Shown here one piece after another: positions 43,607-54,600 of a DNA stretch of 64,000 bases. The first letter of the stretch is position 1; every line of letters starts with the position of its first letter. The stretch comes from Paraburkholderia kururiensis JCM 10599 = LMG 19447 (GTDB lineage Bacteria; Pseudomonadota; Gammaproteobacteria; Burkholderiales; Burkholderiaceae): positions 124,001 through 188,000 of the forward strand of contig NZ_RJZE01000016.1 of the NCBI RefSeq assembly GCF_003986935.1, given 5' to 3'. Under the pieces are notes generated by a model. The model made no database searches. It was not told the DNA's origin and saw only the letters and a program-made list of their open reading frames with translations. Both the position numbers and the translations under genes were made by a program.

Positions 43607-44554
43607 TCAGCGTTTCAATCCGGTGTCTTCCGGCGCGCCGATGGCGAGGTTCATGCACTGGATGGCGGCGCCTGACGCGCCCTTGCCCAGGTTGTCGAGA
43701 CGCGCGACGGTCACGAAGCGCTCTTCGGTACCGAACACGAAGAGGTCCACGCGATTGGTGTCGTTGGTGGCCTGCACGTCGAAGAAGCCGGCGTCGAGGT
43801 TCTCGTCCGCGTTGAACGGCGCCACGCGCACGAACGCTTCGCCCGCGTAGAACTCGGCGAGCAGCGCCTGCACGTCCTGCGGGGTGGCGCGCTTGGCCAG
43901 ATGCTGCGGCGAGAAGTACGTCGTGACGGCGAGGCCCTTGAAGAAGTTGCCCACTATTGGCGTGAACACGGGTGCCGACTTCAGGCCGGTGTGCGCCGCC
44001 ATCTCCGGCAGATGCTTGTGGCCGAGGCCGAGCGCGTAGGGCCGCGGGCTGTTCAGCTTCGCGTTGTTGCCCGCTTCGTAGTCGGCAATCATCTTCTTGC
44101 CGCCGCCGCTGTAGCCCGTGATGGAGTAGCTGTGCGCCGCGAACTCGGGCGCGACCACGCCCGCCTCGACGAGGGGCCGCATGGCCAGCACGAATGCCGA
44201 CGCGTGGCAGCCCGGCACCGCGATGCGCTTCGCGCCGCGCACACGCTCGCGCTGGCCGCGCGTGAGTTCGGGCACGCCATAGACCCAGTCGGGGCTCGTG
44301 CGGAACGCGGTGCTCGCGTCGATCACGACGGTGCGGCTGTTGTCGACGAGCGTGACCGACTCGCGCGAGGCCGCGTCGGGCAGGCACAGGAACGTGACAT
44401 CCGAGGCATTGATGAGACGACGGCGCTCTTCGACGTCTTTGCGCTTCGCTTCTTCGATGCGCAGGACTTCCACGTCGCTACGTTGCGACAGGTATTCGAA
44501 GATCTTCAGGCCGGTGGTGCCTTCCTGTCCGTCGACAAAAACTTTGGTGCTCAT
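43607..44554 (-). CDS. argC: N-acetyl-gamma-glutamyl-phosphate reductase
   Basis: A 315-residue arginine biosynthetic enzyme reducing N-acetylglutamyl-phosphate to the semialdehyde with NADPH. It is the shorter type 2 ArgC. MSTKVFVDGQEGTTGLKIFE carries the nucleotide-binding loop with GxxGTTG; the catalytic cysteine is C116 in AVPGCHASAF, and GYSGGGKKMIADYE and HTGLKSAPVFTPIVGNFFKG follow. A strong terminator follows, so it is probably monocistronic or ends its operon. Length is normal for type 2. Confidence 0.95.
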   Translation of the reverse strand: MSTKVFVDGQEGTTGLKIFEYLSQRSDVEVLRIEEAKRKDVEERRRLINASDVTFLCLPDAASRESVTLVDNSRTVVIDASTAFRTSPDWVYGVPELTRGQRERVRGAKRIAVPGCHASAFVLAMRPLVEAGVVAPEFAAHSYSITGYSGGGKKMIADYEAGNNAKLNSPRPYALGLGHKHLPEMAAHTGLKSAPVFTPIVGNFFKGLAVTTYFSPQHLAKRATPQDVQALLAEFYAGEAFVRVAPFNADENLDAGFFDVQATNDTNRVDLFVFGTEERFVTVARLDNLGKGASGAAIQCMNLAIGAPEDTGLKR

Positions 44555-44895
44555 CGCTGTCTCGCTGAAACGGGTGATTCGGTGCTGTGGAGCCGGCCCG
44601 CGAACCGAAGGCGCCGGTTCGGTGCGGCGCCGGTTTCGCGCCGGAACGCCATTTTAAGACCTCATGGCTGCGAGCGTGCGGCGTTGCAGGAGAAAAGCCC
44701 GCATTTTCCGCACCTTGCGCGACGATGGTGACGTGCGGATGACGTGGGTAGGCGCGGAGGGTGGGCGGAGAGGGCGCGCAGGGGCGCGAAGAGTGCGCTG
44801 GGCTCAGAGGGCAAAGCGGGGCGCCCCGCCGTGGGCACCCCGACGCCTTGCTCACGCTTTTGAAGCGAGACGCAGCGAGACGAAGCGAAAAAACC

Positions 44896-45477
44896 TTACG
44901 CCGACCCTTCGCGTCCCGCGTTCCAGCGCGCCGTCACGGCGGCCACGCGGGCGCCGAACACCTTCGCCGTTTCGAGATCGCCCTGGGGCGGCGCCTCTTC
45001 GGGCGACGCGTCGGCCGGCGACTGCCCGAGCAGCCCGGTGAAGCCGCCCACGTAGTTGAGGTCGTTGCGCGTGGCGGCCTTCGTGTTCGACGGCATGATG
45101 CCCGTGCCCGTCCAGATCATGCTGTGCTGCATGGCGAGCGTGACGAAGTACTGGATGGTCGAGAACTTGTCGCCGTTCATCGTGGCGGAGTTGGTGAAGC
45201 CGGCGGCGATCTTGTCCTTCCACTTCTGCGTGAACCACGGCTTCGACGTGGCGTCCGCGAACTTCTTGAAGTCCGCCGAGGGGCCGCCCATGTAGGTGGG
45301 CGCGCCGAAGACGATGGCGTCGGCGGCATCCAGTTCGCCCCACGCCGCGTCGTCCAGCTCGCCGACCGCGAACAGCTTCGCGTCCGCGCCCGCGTCCGTC
45401 ATGCCGGCCAGAACCGCTTCGGCGAGCTTCTTCGTGTGGCCGTAGCCGCTGTGATAAACGATGACAATCTTCGACAT
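44896..45477 (-). CDS. Flavodoxin-like NAD(P)H-dependent FMN reductase (WrbA type)
   Basis: A 193-residue flavodoxin-fold protein. MSKIVIVYHSGYGHTKKLAE contains the phosphate loop SGYGHTxxxA that grips FMN; FGAPTYMGGPSADFKKFAD and FTNSATMNGDK complete the flavin site as in the WrbA branch. It likely reduces quinones or other substrates with NAD(P)H. Start at 45477 is chosen because GGAG lies seven bases upstream; an in-frame ATG four codons earlier has weaker signals. The adjacent upstream gene encodes an exported YbhB protein. Confidence 0.85.
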   Translation of the reverse strand: MSKIVIVYHSGYGHTKKLAEAVLAGMTDAGADAKLFAVGELDDAAWGELDAADAIVFGAPTYMGGPSADFKKFADATSKPWFTQKWKDKIAAGFTNSATMNGDKFSTIQYFVTLAMQHSMIWTGTGIMPSNTKAATRNDLNYVGGFTGLLGQSPADASPEEAPPQGDLETAKVFGARVAAVTARWNAGREGSA

Positions 45478-45708
45478 GGAGCGCTCCATTTTTCAAAGGG
45501 AAACGGGGGAATCCGGCTGTCCGGGGATGAAGGCTTGCCGCGTGGATCGTGCGTTGCGGCGCCGCCGACATTTAAGCACTTTCTCGTGTAGCGGCTGCGC
45601 ACGATGCACGGTGCGCGTGGGAAGGACTGAATTTCCGTTCAGGGGGTAATGGGCGCAGGCGTGCCGCACGTGCCGCGCCTGCTTGCTGTCCGCGCCGGCG
45701 TGGACGCC

Positions 45709-46305
45709 CTATCGCCCGTAGGTGACCGTCATCTTCGCCACTCCCAGCGTTGCCGTGCCGATCTCGTGATCGAACATGATCGCGGGGCGGCCGGTGGCGA
45801 GCCGCAGGTTCGTGGTGCCGAGCGCGTAGACCGACACCACGTAGCGGTGCGGCTTGCCGGCCGGCGGGCAGGGGCCGCCGTAGCCGTCCGTGTCGTAGTC
45901 GTTGCGCGCCTCGACGGCGCCGAGCTTCTTCAGATAGCCGGACGCGCTGGCGTTCGCCGGCACGTGGTCGATGCCGGCCGGAATGCCGGCCACCGCCCAA
46001 TGCCACCAGCCGCGGCCCGGCGCATCGACGTCGAACATCGTGATGGCGAAGCTGCGCGTGCCGGACGGCGCATTGCGCCATGACAGCTGCGGCGACCGGT
46101 TGCCGCCCTTGCAGTCGTCCTGATCGTAGACCTGCGGGTCGCTCACCTTGCCGCCGTCCTGCAGATCCGTGCTGACCACAGTGAAGGCACCCGCGGCATG
46201 GAGCGGCGGCGCGGCGGCGCCCATGAGCGCGAGGGCGGCGGCGAGCACGGTATGCCGCGCGATTCGCACAGGGAACGAAGCCATCGACACGTCGGGACAA
46301 CGCAT
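45709..46305 (-). CDS. Exported YbhB/YbcL (Raf kinase inhibitor-like) family protein
   Basis: A 198-residue PEBP-fold protein with an N-terminal signal peptide (VRIARHTVLAAALALMGAAA, cleavage after HAA). The fold marks are GNRSPQLSWRNAPSGTRSFA, MFDVDAPGRGWWHWAVAGIP and a GGPCPPAGKPHRYVVSVYAL block with the ligand-binding His. AAGGAG lies nine bases before the ATG at 46305. Bacterial members are of unknown function; ligand binding is expected. Confidence 0.87.
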   Translation of the reverse strand: MRCPDVSMASFPVRIARHTVLAAALALMGAAAPPLHAAGAFTVVSTDLQDGGKVSDPQVYDQDDCKGGNRSPQLSWRNAPSGTRSFAITMFDVDAPGRGWWHWAVAGIPAGIDHVPANASASGYLKKLGAVEARNDYDTDGYGGPCPPAGKPHRYVVSVYALGTTNLRLATGRPAIMFDHEIGTATLGVAKMTVTYGR

Positions 46306-46444
46306 GAGCCGATTCTCCTTTTGACAGGCGAGGGTACTGCTGCGCTATCTCCCTATTTTGTGCCCGATTGTGCTTGATTGCGCTCGAAGCGGGAAATCCG
46401 TTCGATATGCCGGGCATGCTCAGGCGAAGATCGGCCAAAGAAAA

Positions 46445-46468
46445 AAGCCATCTGCGGACAGATGGCTT
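46445..46468 (-). terminator. Rho-independent terminator of pyrE
   Basis: Perfect stem GCCATCTG / CAGATGGC with loop CGGA (TCCG on minus), preceded on the plus strand by a run of six A, which is a T tract on the minus strand. It lies 66 bases beyond the pyrE stop. On the plus strand TTTCTTT follows, so it may also work in that direction. Confidence 0.8.
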
Positions 46469-46534
46469 TCTTTACGCTGCGGACGGGCGGGGCGCTTAGG
46501 CGCTCAGGCCCTCACGCGCCCGGCGTGGCGGGCA

Positions 46535-47221
46535 TTACTGCGGAGCCGCGGTCGCGCCACCGTGCGCCGCCGACCACTCGGCCGGCGCGTGCAGGAATTT
46601 CTCCACTTCGTCGAGCGTCTTCGTTTCGAAGTAGCCGGACTCCTTCGCGACGCGCAGCACGTCCCACCACGTGGCGAGCGCGTGCAGGTCGACGTCGATG
46701 TCCTTCAGCACCGAAACGCTTTCCTTGAAGATGTTGTAGTGGAACAGCACGAAGCAGTGATTCACCTTCGCGCCGGCCGTGCGCAGCGCGTTGATGAAGT
46801 TGATCTTGCTGCGGCTGTCGGTGGTCAGGTCTTCCACCAGCAGCACGCGCGAACCTTCTTCCAGGAAGCCTTCGATCTGCGCGTTGCGCCCGAAGCCCTT
46901 CGGCTTCTTGCGTACGTACTGCATGGGCAGCATCAGGCGGTCGGCGATCCAGGCGGCGAACGGGATGCCGGCGGTTTCGCCGCCGGCCACGGCGTCGATC
47001 TGCTCGAAGCCAACGTCGCGCAGGATGGTGGTTTCGGCCATCTCCATGAGGGCACGGCGCACGCGCGGATACGAGATCAGCTTGCGGCAGTCGATGTACA
47101 CCGGGCTCGCCCAGCCGGACGTGAAGATGAACGGCTTTTCGGCGTTGAAGTGCACGGCCTGCACTTCGAGCAGTATTTTCGCGGTCGTGTCGGAGATCGT
47201 CTGACGATCGTAGCCTGTCAT
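46535..47221 (-). CDS. pyrE: Orotate phosphoribosyltransferase
   Basis: A 228-residue pyrimidine biosynthetic enzyme converting orotate plus PRPP to OMP. VLLVEDLTTDSRSK is the PRPP-binding motif, preceded by the flexible-loop segment YVRKKPKGFGRNAQIEG. The N-terminal FTSGWASPVYIDCRKL matches the family. I use the ATG at 47221 (MTGYDRQT); upstream codons in frame encode an unrelated Arg/Pro-rich leader. The C-terminus has an about 15-residue Ala/His-rich tail. It is followed by a clear terminator. Confidence 0.95.
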   Translation of the reverse strand: MTGYDRQTISDTTAKILLEVQAVHFNAEKPFIFTSGWASPVYIDCRKLISYPRVRRALMEMAETTILRDVGFEQIDAVAGGETAGIPFAAWIADRLMLPMQYVRKKPKGFGRNAQIEGFLEEGSRVLLVEDLTTDSRSKINFINALRTAGAKVNHCFVLFHYNIFKESVSVLKDIDVDLHALATWWDVLRVAKESGYFETKTLDEVEKFLHAPAEWSAAHGGATAAPQ

Positions 47222-47586
47222 GGGGCGAATCCTTGGGTGTGAGCGGGAGATGATGCGCGTGGCCGGGTGGCGATCAGCGGGACCCGGGCGGCGGAGCTTC
47301 ACCAGGCGGCGGACTCCGGCGGCTTCGGCGTTCCTGACGTTGCCGTCAGGACGGGGTTCGCCGGCACCACGGCGGAGCGCACAGTGGGGCCGCGAGCCAC
47401 CGGCCAGCCTGCTGCGCGCGTAGCCCGGCATTTTACCCGACTTGGGTGGCGCCGACGAGCGCGGCCCGTTGTAGCGCTCGCCCTACGCCCTTACACTCAC
47501 GCGAATTTCGGGATCGCCCCGCCGAACCCTGCCGAACCCTGCGATATCCCGCCAAGCCCTCTAACGAACGCCGCGAGCGCGCCAAC

Positions 47587-48876
47587 ATGAACGCTGTTTC
47601 CTCTCCTCCCGAAACCGTGCAGCGGCGCGGCTACGCGGGCCGCGCGCTGCTTGCCTCGGTGCTCGGCTACGCCATGGACGGCTTCGACCTGCTGATCCTC
47701 GGCTTCATGCTGCCCGCCATCGCCATGGATCTGCACCTGAGTTCGACCCAGGCCGGCTCGCTCGTCACGTGGACGCTCGTAGGCGCAGTGGCGGGCGGCG
47801 TGATCTTCGGCATGCTGGGCGACCACTTTGGCCGCGTGCGCGTGCTCGCATGGACGATCCTCGTGTTCGCCGTCTTCACGGGGCTGTGCGCGCTCGCGCA
47901 AGGCTACGCGGACCTGCTCGTCTACCGGACGATGGCCGGCATTGGCCTCGGCGGCGAGTTCGGTATTGGCATGACGCTGGTCGCCGAGGCCTGGCCTGCC
48001 GCACAGCGGGCGCGCGTGTCGTCGTATGTGGGGCTGGGCTGGCAGCTTGGCGTGCTGGCCGCGGCGCTGCTCACGCCACTGCTCTTGCCTGTGATCGGCT
48101 GGCGCGGGATGTTCGCCGTCGGCCTGTTGCCCGCCCTGGTGTCGTTCTTCGTGCGCCGACGTGTCGAGGAACCGCTGCTCTTCACCGAGCGCGCGGAACG
48201 TGCCAAAGATGCTCAACGTACCGAAGGTGCCGAAGGCGCCAAAGGTGCCGGACATGACGCTGCCTCGGCGCCACGCGCACCGATCCGGCGTCTCGTCGCC
48301 GACGCCCGCACCGCCCGCACGAGCCTCGGCGTGGTGATCCTCTGCTCCGTGCAGAACTTCGGCTACTACGGGCTCATGATTTGGCTGCCCGGTTATCTCT
48401 CGAAAGCGTTCGGCTATTCGCTCACGAAGTCCGGCCTCTGGACCGCGGCGACGGTGGCCGGCATGGCCGCGGGCATCTGGCTCTTCGGCGTGGCCGCGGA
48501 CCGCTTCGGCCGCAAGCCCGCGTTCCTGTTTTACCAGGCCGGCGCCGTGGCGATGGTGTTCGTCTACTCGCAGCTTGCGACGCCGTTCGCGCTGCTCGTC
48601 GGCGGCATGGTGATGGGCGCGTTCGTGAACGGGATGATCGGCGGCTATGGGGCGCTGATTTCCGAGCTGTACCCCACCGAGGCGCGCGCCACCGCGCAGA
48701 ACGTGCTGTTCAACATCGGCCGCGCGGTGGGGGGCTTCGGTCCCGTGACAGTGGGCGCGCTCGCGGCGCGCTATTCGTTCACGGCTGCGCTCGGCGTACT
48801 CGCGTCCATCTACGTGCTCGACATTCTCGCCACGCTTTTCCTGATTCCCGAACGCCGAGGCGCTGCGCTGGAGTGA
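47587..48876 (+). CDS. MFS transporter, aromatic acid:H+ symporter-like
   Basis: A 429-residue twelve-helix major facilitator protein. The first helix contains GYAMDGFDLLILGF, with the charged D-G-F-D typical of the AAHS family (PcaK/BenK). GDHFGRVRVLAW is the loop 2-3 motif and GIGLGGEFGIGMTLVAEAW and ADRFGRKPAFL are further signatures. A central cytoplasmic loop has repeated Gly/Ala/Glu/Lys units, RTEGAEGAKGAG. Aromatic-acid uptake is inferred from family and fits the downstream paa/hpd genes, though those are more than 3 kb away. Confidence 0.88.
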   Translation: MNAVSSPPETVQRRGYAGRALLASVLGYAMDGFDLLILGFMLPAIAMDLHLSSTQAGSLVTWTLVGAVAGGVIFGMLGDHFGRVRVLAWTILVFAVFTGLCALAQGYADLLVYRTMAGIGLGGEFGIGMTLVAEAWPAAQRARVSSYVGLGWQLGVLAAALLTPLLLPVIGWRGMFAVGLLPALVSFFVRRRVEEPLLFTERAERAKDAQRTEGAEGAKGAGHDAASAPRAPIRRLVADARTARTSLGVVILCSVQNFGYYGLMIWLPGYLSKAFGYSLTKSGLWTAATVAGMAAGIWLFGVAADRFGRKPAFLFYQAGAVAMVFVYSQLATPFALLVGGMVMGAFVNGMIGGYGALISELYPTEARATAQNVLFNIGRAVGGFGPVTVGALAARYSFTAALGVLASIYVLDILATLFLIPERRGAALE

Positions 48877-49150
48877 GCGCGCGCGAGTGCGCAGGATGCC
48901 GCGCCGCAGCATGCGCGAAGGCTGCGGCGCTTCGTCTGCGGGGCTTGGGCAGGGCCTCGTCGCTCAACGTGCGGGGTGTACACTAACTGCCCCGTTGAAA
49001 TCCCCGGTGCCTTGTTTTGCGTCGAGGTTCGTTGTCCCGCCTAACCGGCGCAGGCAAGAACCGCCGCCATCGATCTACCCTTCGATCGCCCACGAAAACG
49101 CACGCGCCGCGTGATGCCGGTTCCAATTCAAAATGCCTGTCAGGTCAAAC

Positions 49151-51442
49151 ATGGACGAACAACTGAAGCAAAGCGCTCTCGCATACCACCAGAATCCGAA
49201 GCCCGGCAAGATCTCCGTCACGCCGACGAAGCCGCTGTCCAACCAGCTGGACCTCTCGCTCGCGTACTCGCCGGGTGTCGCGGCCGCGTGCGAGGCGATC
49301 CACGCCGATCCGCTCGACGCGCAGAAGTACACCTCGCGCGGCAATCTGGTGGGCGTGATCACGAACGGCACGGCCGTGCTGGGTCTCGGCAACATCGGAC
49401 CGCTCGCCGCGAAGCCGGTGATGGAAGGCAAGGGCTGCCTCTTCAAGAAGTTCGCCGGCATCGACGTGTTCGACATCGAACTTTCCGAGTCCGATCCGGA
49501 CAAGCTCGTCGAGGCCATCGCGATGCTGGAACCGACGCTGGGCGGCATCAACCTCGAAGACATCAAGGCGCCCGAGTGCTTCTACATCGAGCAGAAGCTG
49601 CGCGAGCGCATGAAGATTCCCGTCTTCCACGATGACCAGCACGGCACGGCCATCATCGCGTCCGCCGCGATCCTGAACGGGCTCAAGGTGGTAGGCAAGA
49701 AGCTCGACGAAGTGAAGCTGGTGTGCTCGGGCGCGGGTGCGGCGGCCATTGCGTGCCTGGACCTGCTCGTGAAGCTCGGTCTTTCGAAGAAGAACGTGCT
49801 GGTGGCGGACTCGAAGGGCGTGATCTACGAAGGGCGCGGCAACCTCGACCCGTCGAAGGCGCGCTACGCGGCCACTACGGACGCGCGCACACTGGCCGAC
49901 GCCATCAAGTCGGCCGACGTGTTCCTCGGCTGTTCGAGCGCCGGTGTGCTGAAGCCGGAGATGGTCAAGGACATGGCGAACCAGCCGCTGATTCTCGCGC
50001 TCGCGAACCCCGAGCCGGAAATCCGCCCCGAAGAAGCGAAGAAGGTGCGCCCGGACGCGATCATCGCGACGGGCCGTTCGGACTATCCGAACCAGGTCAA
50101 CAACGTGCTGTGCTTCCCGTTCATCTTCCGCGGCGCGCTGGACGTGGGCGCCACGACCATCACCGAAGAGATGAAGCTGGCGTGCGTGCGCGCCATCGCG
50201 GAACTGGCTGAAGAGACCGATCAGGGCGACGAAGTGGCGAAGGCCTACGAAGGTCACTCGCTCGAATTCGGTCCGGAGTATCTGATTCCGAAGCCGTTCG
50301 ATCCGCGCCTCATCATCAAGATCGCGCCGGCCGTGGCGCAGGCCGCGATGGATTCGGGCGTGGCGACGCGTCCCATCGCCGACATGGACGCCTACCGCGA
50401 GGAACTGGGCACCACCGTCTACCGCACGGGCATGGTGATGCGCCCCGTGTTCGCCGCTGCGAAGGCGAGCCAGGCGCGCATCGTGTTCGCCGAGGGCGAG
50501 GACGAGCGCGTGCTGCGCGCCGCGCAATTCGCGCTGACCGAGAAGATTGCGAAGCCGATCATCGTGGGCCGCCCGGCGGTGGTGGAGATGCGCCTGCAGA
50601 AGATGGGCTCGAAGCTCAAGGCCGGTCAGGACTTCGAGATCGTGAATCCGGAAGACGATCCGCGCTACCAGCAGTGCTGGCAGGCCTACCACGAGATCGG
50701 CGCGCGCGACGGCGTGACGCCCGAAGGCGCCAAGGCCGCGCTGCGCAAGTTCAACACGCTGATCGGCGCGATGCTGGTGCGCCTCGGCGACGCGGACGGC
50801 ATGATCTGCGGCCTGATCGACAGCTTCGACAGCCACCTCAAGTACATCGACCAGGTGCTGGGCAAGGCGACGGACGCCGAGAACTTCGCCGCGATGAACC
50901 TGCTGATGCTGCCGGGCCGCAACCTCTTCATCTGCGACACCTACGTGAACGAAGTGCCGAGCGCGGAACAGCTCGCCGACATGACGATCCTCGCTGCGCG
51001 CGAGATCGAGAAGTTCGGCATCGTGCCGAAGGTCGCGCTGCTCTCGAACTCGAACTTCGGCAGCATTCCGTCGGCGTCGTCGCAGCGTATGGCGAAGGCG
51101 CGTCAGCTGATCGCCGCGCGCGCGCCGCAACTGGAGGTGGACGGCGAAATGCACGGTGACGCGGCGCTCTCCGAAGTCATCCGCAAGCAGGCGTTCCCGG
51201 GCACGACGCTCACCGGCGAGGCGAACCTGCTCATCATGCCGAACGTGGAAGCCGCGAACATCACGTACAACCTGCTGAAGATGATTGGCGGCGAAGGCGT
51301 GACGGTGGGTCCGTTCCTGCTGGGTGCGAACCGGCCCGTGCACATCCTGACGCCGGCCGCGACCGTGCGCCGGATCATCAACATGACTGCGGTGGCGTCG
51401 GCCAAAGCTGCTGTCGGCAAGGCGCAGCAGGCAGCGCGGTAA
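49151..51442 (+). CDS. maeB: NADP-dependent malic enzyme with phosphotransacetylase-like domain
   Basis: A 763-residue fused malic enzyme converting malate to pyruvate, CO2 and NADPH. The N-terminal malic domain has SLAYSPGVAAACEAI, ITNGTAVLGLGNIG, HDDQHGTAII and the Rossmann LVCSGAGAAAIACLD. From about residue 440 a PTA_PTB-like domain follows (IVFAEGEDERVLRAAQ), likely regulatory by binding acetyl-CoA. A strong terminator (51533-51564) closes it. The ATG at 49151 is the conserved start (MDEQLKQSAL). Confidence 0.96.
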   Translation: MDEQLKQSALAYHQNPKPGKISVTPTKPLSNQLDLSLAYSPGVAAACEAIHADPLDAQKYTSRGNLVGVITNGTAVLGLGNIGPLAAKPVMEGKGCLFKKFAGIDVFDIELSESDPDKLVEAIAMLEPTLGGINLEDIKAPECFYIEQKLRERMKIPVFHDDQHGTAIIASAAILNGLKVVGKKLDEVKLVCSGAGAAAIACLDLLVKLGLSKKNVLVADSKGVIYEGRGNLDPSKARYAATTDARTLADAIKSADVFLGCSSAGVLKPEMVKDMANQPLILALANPEPEIRPEEAKKVRPDAIIATGRSDYPNQVNNVLCFPFIFRGALDVGATTITEEMKLACVRAIAELAEETDQGDEVAKAYEGHSLEFGPEYLIPKPFDPRLIIKIAPAVAQAAMDSGVATRPIADMDAYREELGTTVYRTGMVMRPVFAAAKASQARIVFAEGEDERVLRAAQFALTEKIAKPIIVGRPAVVEMRLQKMGSKLKAGQDFEIVNPEDDPRYQQCWQAYHEIGARDGVTPEGAKAALRKFNTLIGAMLVRLGDADGMICGLIDSFDSHLKYIDQVLGKATDAENFAAMNLLMLPGRNLFICDTYVNEVPSAEQLADMTILAAREIEKFGIVPKVALLSNSNFGSIPSASSQRMAKARQLIAARAPQLEVDGEMHGDAALSEVIRKQAFPGTTLTGEANLLIMPNVEAANITYNLLKMIGGEGVTVGPFLLGANRPVHILTPAATVRRIINMTAVASAKAAVGKAQQAAR

Positions 51443-51532
51443 CACGCTGGCGTGCGTTGTCGGCGCGGGGCTCGCGAGGTTCGCGAGCCTTGATGCAACG
51501 ACCTCGCACGACCGAAAGAAGCAAATGAAAAG

Positions 51533-51564
51533 GGCGCCCCGTTTTTGCGGGGCGCCTTTTTTTT
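51533..51564 (+). terminator. Rho-independent terminator of maeB
   Basis: Nine-base stem GGCGCCCCG / CGGGGCGCC, loop TTTTTG, then eight T residues. It lies about 90 bases past the maeB stop and between maeB and the convergent oxidoreductase gene. Confidence 0.9.
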
Positions 51565-51638
51565 GCTGATACGCCGTAAAAGCGCGACGCTTACAGTGCA
51601 ACAGCGGTTCAACAGCGGCTGCGGTGTGCCGTGCCGCT

Positions 51639-54600
51639 TTAAGCCGCGTGCCGCGCGTCACCGCCCTGCGGCGCGCGCCACTTCGCGAGCAGCGTCGCCC
51701 ATTTCGTGCGCACGGCCTTGAGGTTGTGCTCCTTCACGTGACCGTAGCCACGAATGCCGTCGGGCAGGCTGGCCAGTTCCACGGCGAGTGCACGGTTCTG
51801 CGCATTCAGCCCGCGCAGCAGTTCGCACACAAGCGCCTCGTATTCGCCGATCAACGCGCGTTCCGTGCGGCGTTCTTCCGTGCGGCCGAACGGATCGAGC
51901 GCCGTGCCGCGCAGTACGCGCAGCTTCGCGAGCATGCGCATGGCGGGCAGCACCCACGGTCCGTACTGCTTCTTCACGAGATGACCCGAAGCGTCCTTCT
52001 TCGAAAACGACGGCGGCGCGAGGTAGAAGTTGAGCTTCCAGTCGCCCTCGAAGTTCTGCTTCAGCTTCTCGACGAACGCGGGGTCGGCGTAGAGGCGTGC
52101 GACCTCGTACTCGTCCTTGTAGGCCATCAGCTTGCGCAGATTCTTCGCGACGGCCTCGGTGAGCGGCATCTGCGCGTCGCCCGCGTCGAGCGTGGTTTCC
52201 GCGGCGCGCACTTCGTCCACAAGCCGGCGATAGCGCGCGGCGTAAGCGGCGTTCTGGTAGGCGGTGAGGAACGCGGTACGGCGTTCGATCAGCGTGTCGA
52301 GCGACTTCGGCGTGTGCAGCGTGACGACCTTGGCCGCCGACGCATCTGCCGCTGCCTCACCCGCCAGCTTGCGCACCGTCGCCAGATCGTGCGCGGCGAG
52401 GCGGCCCCACTCGAAGGCCGCGCGATTCTTCTCGACCTGCACGCCGTTCAGTTCGATGGCGCGAACCAGCGACTCGTGCGTGAGCGGCAGCCACCCGCGC
52501 TGCCACGCAAAGCCCAGCATGAACGGATTCGTGTAGATGGCATCGCCCAGCAACGCCACCGCGTAGTGGTTCGCGTCCACCACCGCGACGCCGTCTTCGC
52601 CTGCGGCGGCGCGGACGTCCGCTTCCGTGCTCGAGCCCGGAAAGCGCCAGTTCGGGTTCTTGATGAACTCCGCGGTCGGTGTTGCCGCGCTGTTGAGCAC
52701 CACGCGCGTGCTGCCGTTTTGCATGCGCGAGATGCACTCGTCGCTGGCGGTCACGATCTCGTCGCAGCCGATCACGAGGCTCGCTTCACCCATCGCGATG
52801 CGGGTTGCGTGGATGTCGTCGGGGCGGTTGGCGATCTGCACGTGGCTCATCACGGCGCCGCCTTTCTGCGCGAGACCCGTGACGTCGAGCACCGTCACAC
52901 CCTTGTTCTCCAGGTGCGCAGCCATGCCGAGGAGCGCGCCGATCGTCACCACGCCGGTGCCGCCCACGCCCGTGACGAGCACGCCGTAGGGTTGCGCGAT
53001 GTCGGGCGTTTGCGGCGCAGGCACGGGCGGCATGGTGTCGTTCTTCACGCCCGCCACGGCCGGCTTGCGCACCTGCCCGCCTTCCACGGAAACGAAGCTC
53101 GGGCAGAAGCCCTTCAGACACGAGAAGTCCTTGTTGCAGGTGGACTGGTTGATCTGGCGCTTCGTGCCGAACTCGGTTTCGAGCGGCTCGACCGAAAGGC
53201 AGTTCGATTGCACCGAACAGTCGCCACAGCCTTCGCACACCGCTTCGTTGATGACGACGCGGCGTGCTGGATCGGGGTACGAGCCGCGCTTGCGGCGGCG
53301 GCGCTTTTCGGTGGCGCAGGTCTGGTCGTAGATCAGGATCGTCGTGCCGGCGATCTCGCGCAGTTCGCGCTGAATGGCGTCGAGCTGGTCGCGATGATGG
53401 ATCGTCACGCCCGGCGCGAGCAGCGTGCCGGGGTGGCCTTCGTATTTCTGCGGCTCGTCGGTGACGATCACGATCTTCTTCGCGCCTTCGGCAGCGAGTT
53501 GATGCGTGATCTGCGGCACGGTGAGCACGCCGTCCACGGGCTGGCCGCCCGTCATCGCGACCGCGTCGTTGTAGAGAATCTTGTAGGTGATGTTCGCCTT
53601 CGACGCGATCGCCTGGCGAATCGCGATCAGGCCGGAGTGGAAGTAGGTGCCGTCGCCCAGATTCGCGAACACGTGCTGGTCGTTCGTGAACGGTGCCTGG
53701 CCGACCCACGCCACGCCTTCGCCGCCCATCTGGCTGAAGGTGCTCGTGCTGCGGTCCATCCACACAGTCATGTAGTGGCAGCCGATGCCGGCCATGGCGC
53801 GCGAACCTTCGGGCACGTTGGTCGACGTGTTGTGCGGGCAGCCCGAGCAGAACCAGGGCTTGCGTTCCACCTGCACGCGCGGCTTGGCGAGCGCTTTCTC
53901 CTTCGCTTCGATTACCGCGATGCGGGTGGCGATGCGCGCGCGCACCTCGGCGGGCAGGTCGAACTTGTCGAGCCGCGTGGCGATGGCCTTGGCGATGATG
54001 GCGGGCGAAAGCTCGTAGTGCGCGGGCAAGAGCCAGTTGCCCATCGGCACCGACCATTCGCCGCCGGCGCCACCCTTCTCGTCGAACTTGCCGTAGACGC
54101 GCGGACGCTGCGCGTCGGGCCAGTTGTACAGCTCTTCCTTGATGGCGTATTCGAGAATCTGGCGCTTCTCTTCCACCACCAGAATCTCTTCGAGCCCGCG
54201 TGCGAACGCCTGCGCGCCCTGCGCTTCGAGCGGCCACACGCAGCCCACCTTGTACAGGCGAATGCCGATGCGCGCGCAGGTGGCGTCGTCGAGCCCGAGG
54301 TCGGTGAGCGCCTGCCGCACGTCGAGATACGCCTTGCCGCCGGTGATGATGCCGAAGCGCGCATTGGGCGAATCGATCTCGACGCGGTCCAGTTTGTTGG
54401 CGCGCACGTAGGCGAGCGCCGCGTACCACTTGTAGTCGAGCAGCCGGGCTTCCTGCACGAGCGGCGGGTCGGGCCAGCGGATGTTGAGGCCGCCTTCGGG
54501 CATCGCGAAGTCGCCAGGCAGCACGATATTCACGCGATGCGGATCGATCTCCACCGACGCCGACGACTCCACCACGTCCGTCACGCACTTCATTGCGACC

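Noticed and set aside
48190..48270. Repeat-like GCCGAAGGCGCCAAAGGTGCC units in the AAHS-type transporter gene
   Set aside because: Short codon-level Gly/Ala/Glu/Lys slippage in the central cytoplasmic loop, a common variable position in MFS proteins; not a mobile or regulatory element.
49145..51661. A long minus-strand open frame opposite maeB
   Set aside because: Shadow frame: composition is dominated by Arg, His, Leu and Ala, while maeB on the plus strand is complete.
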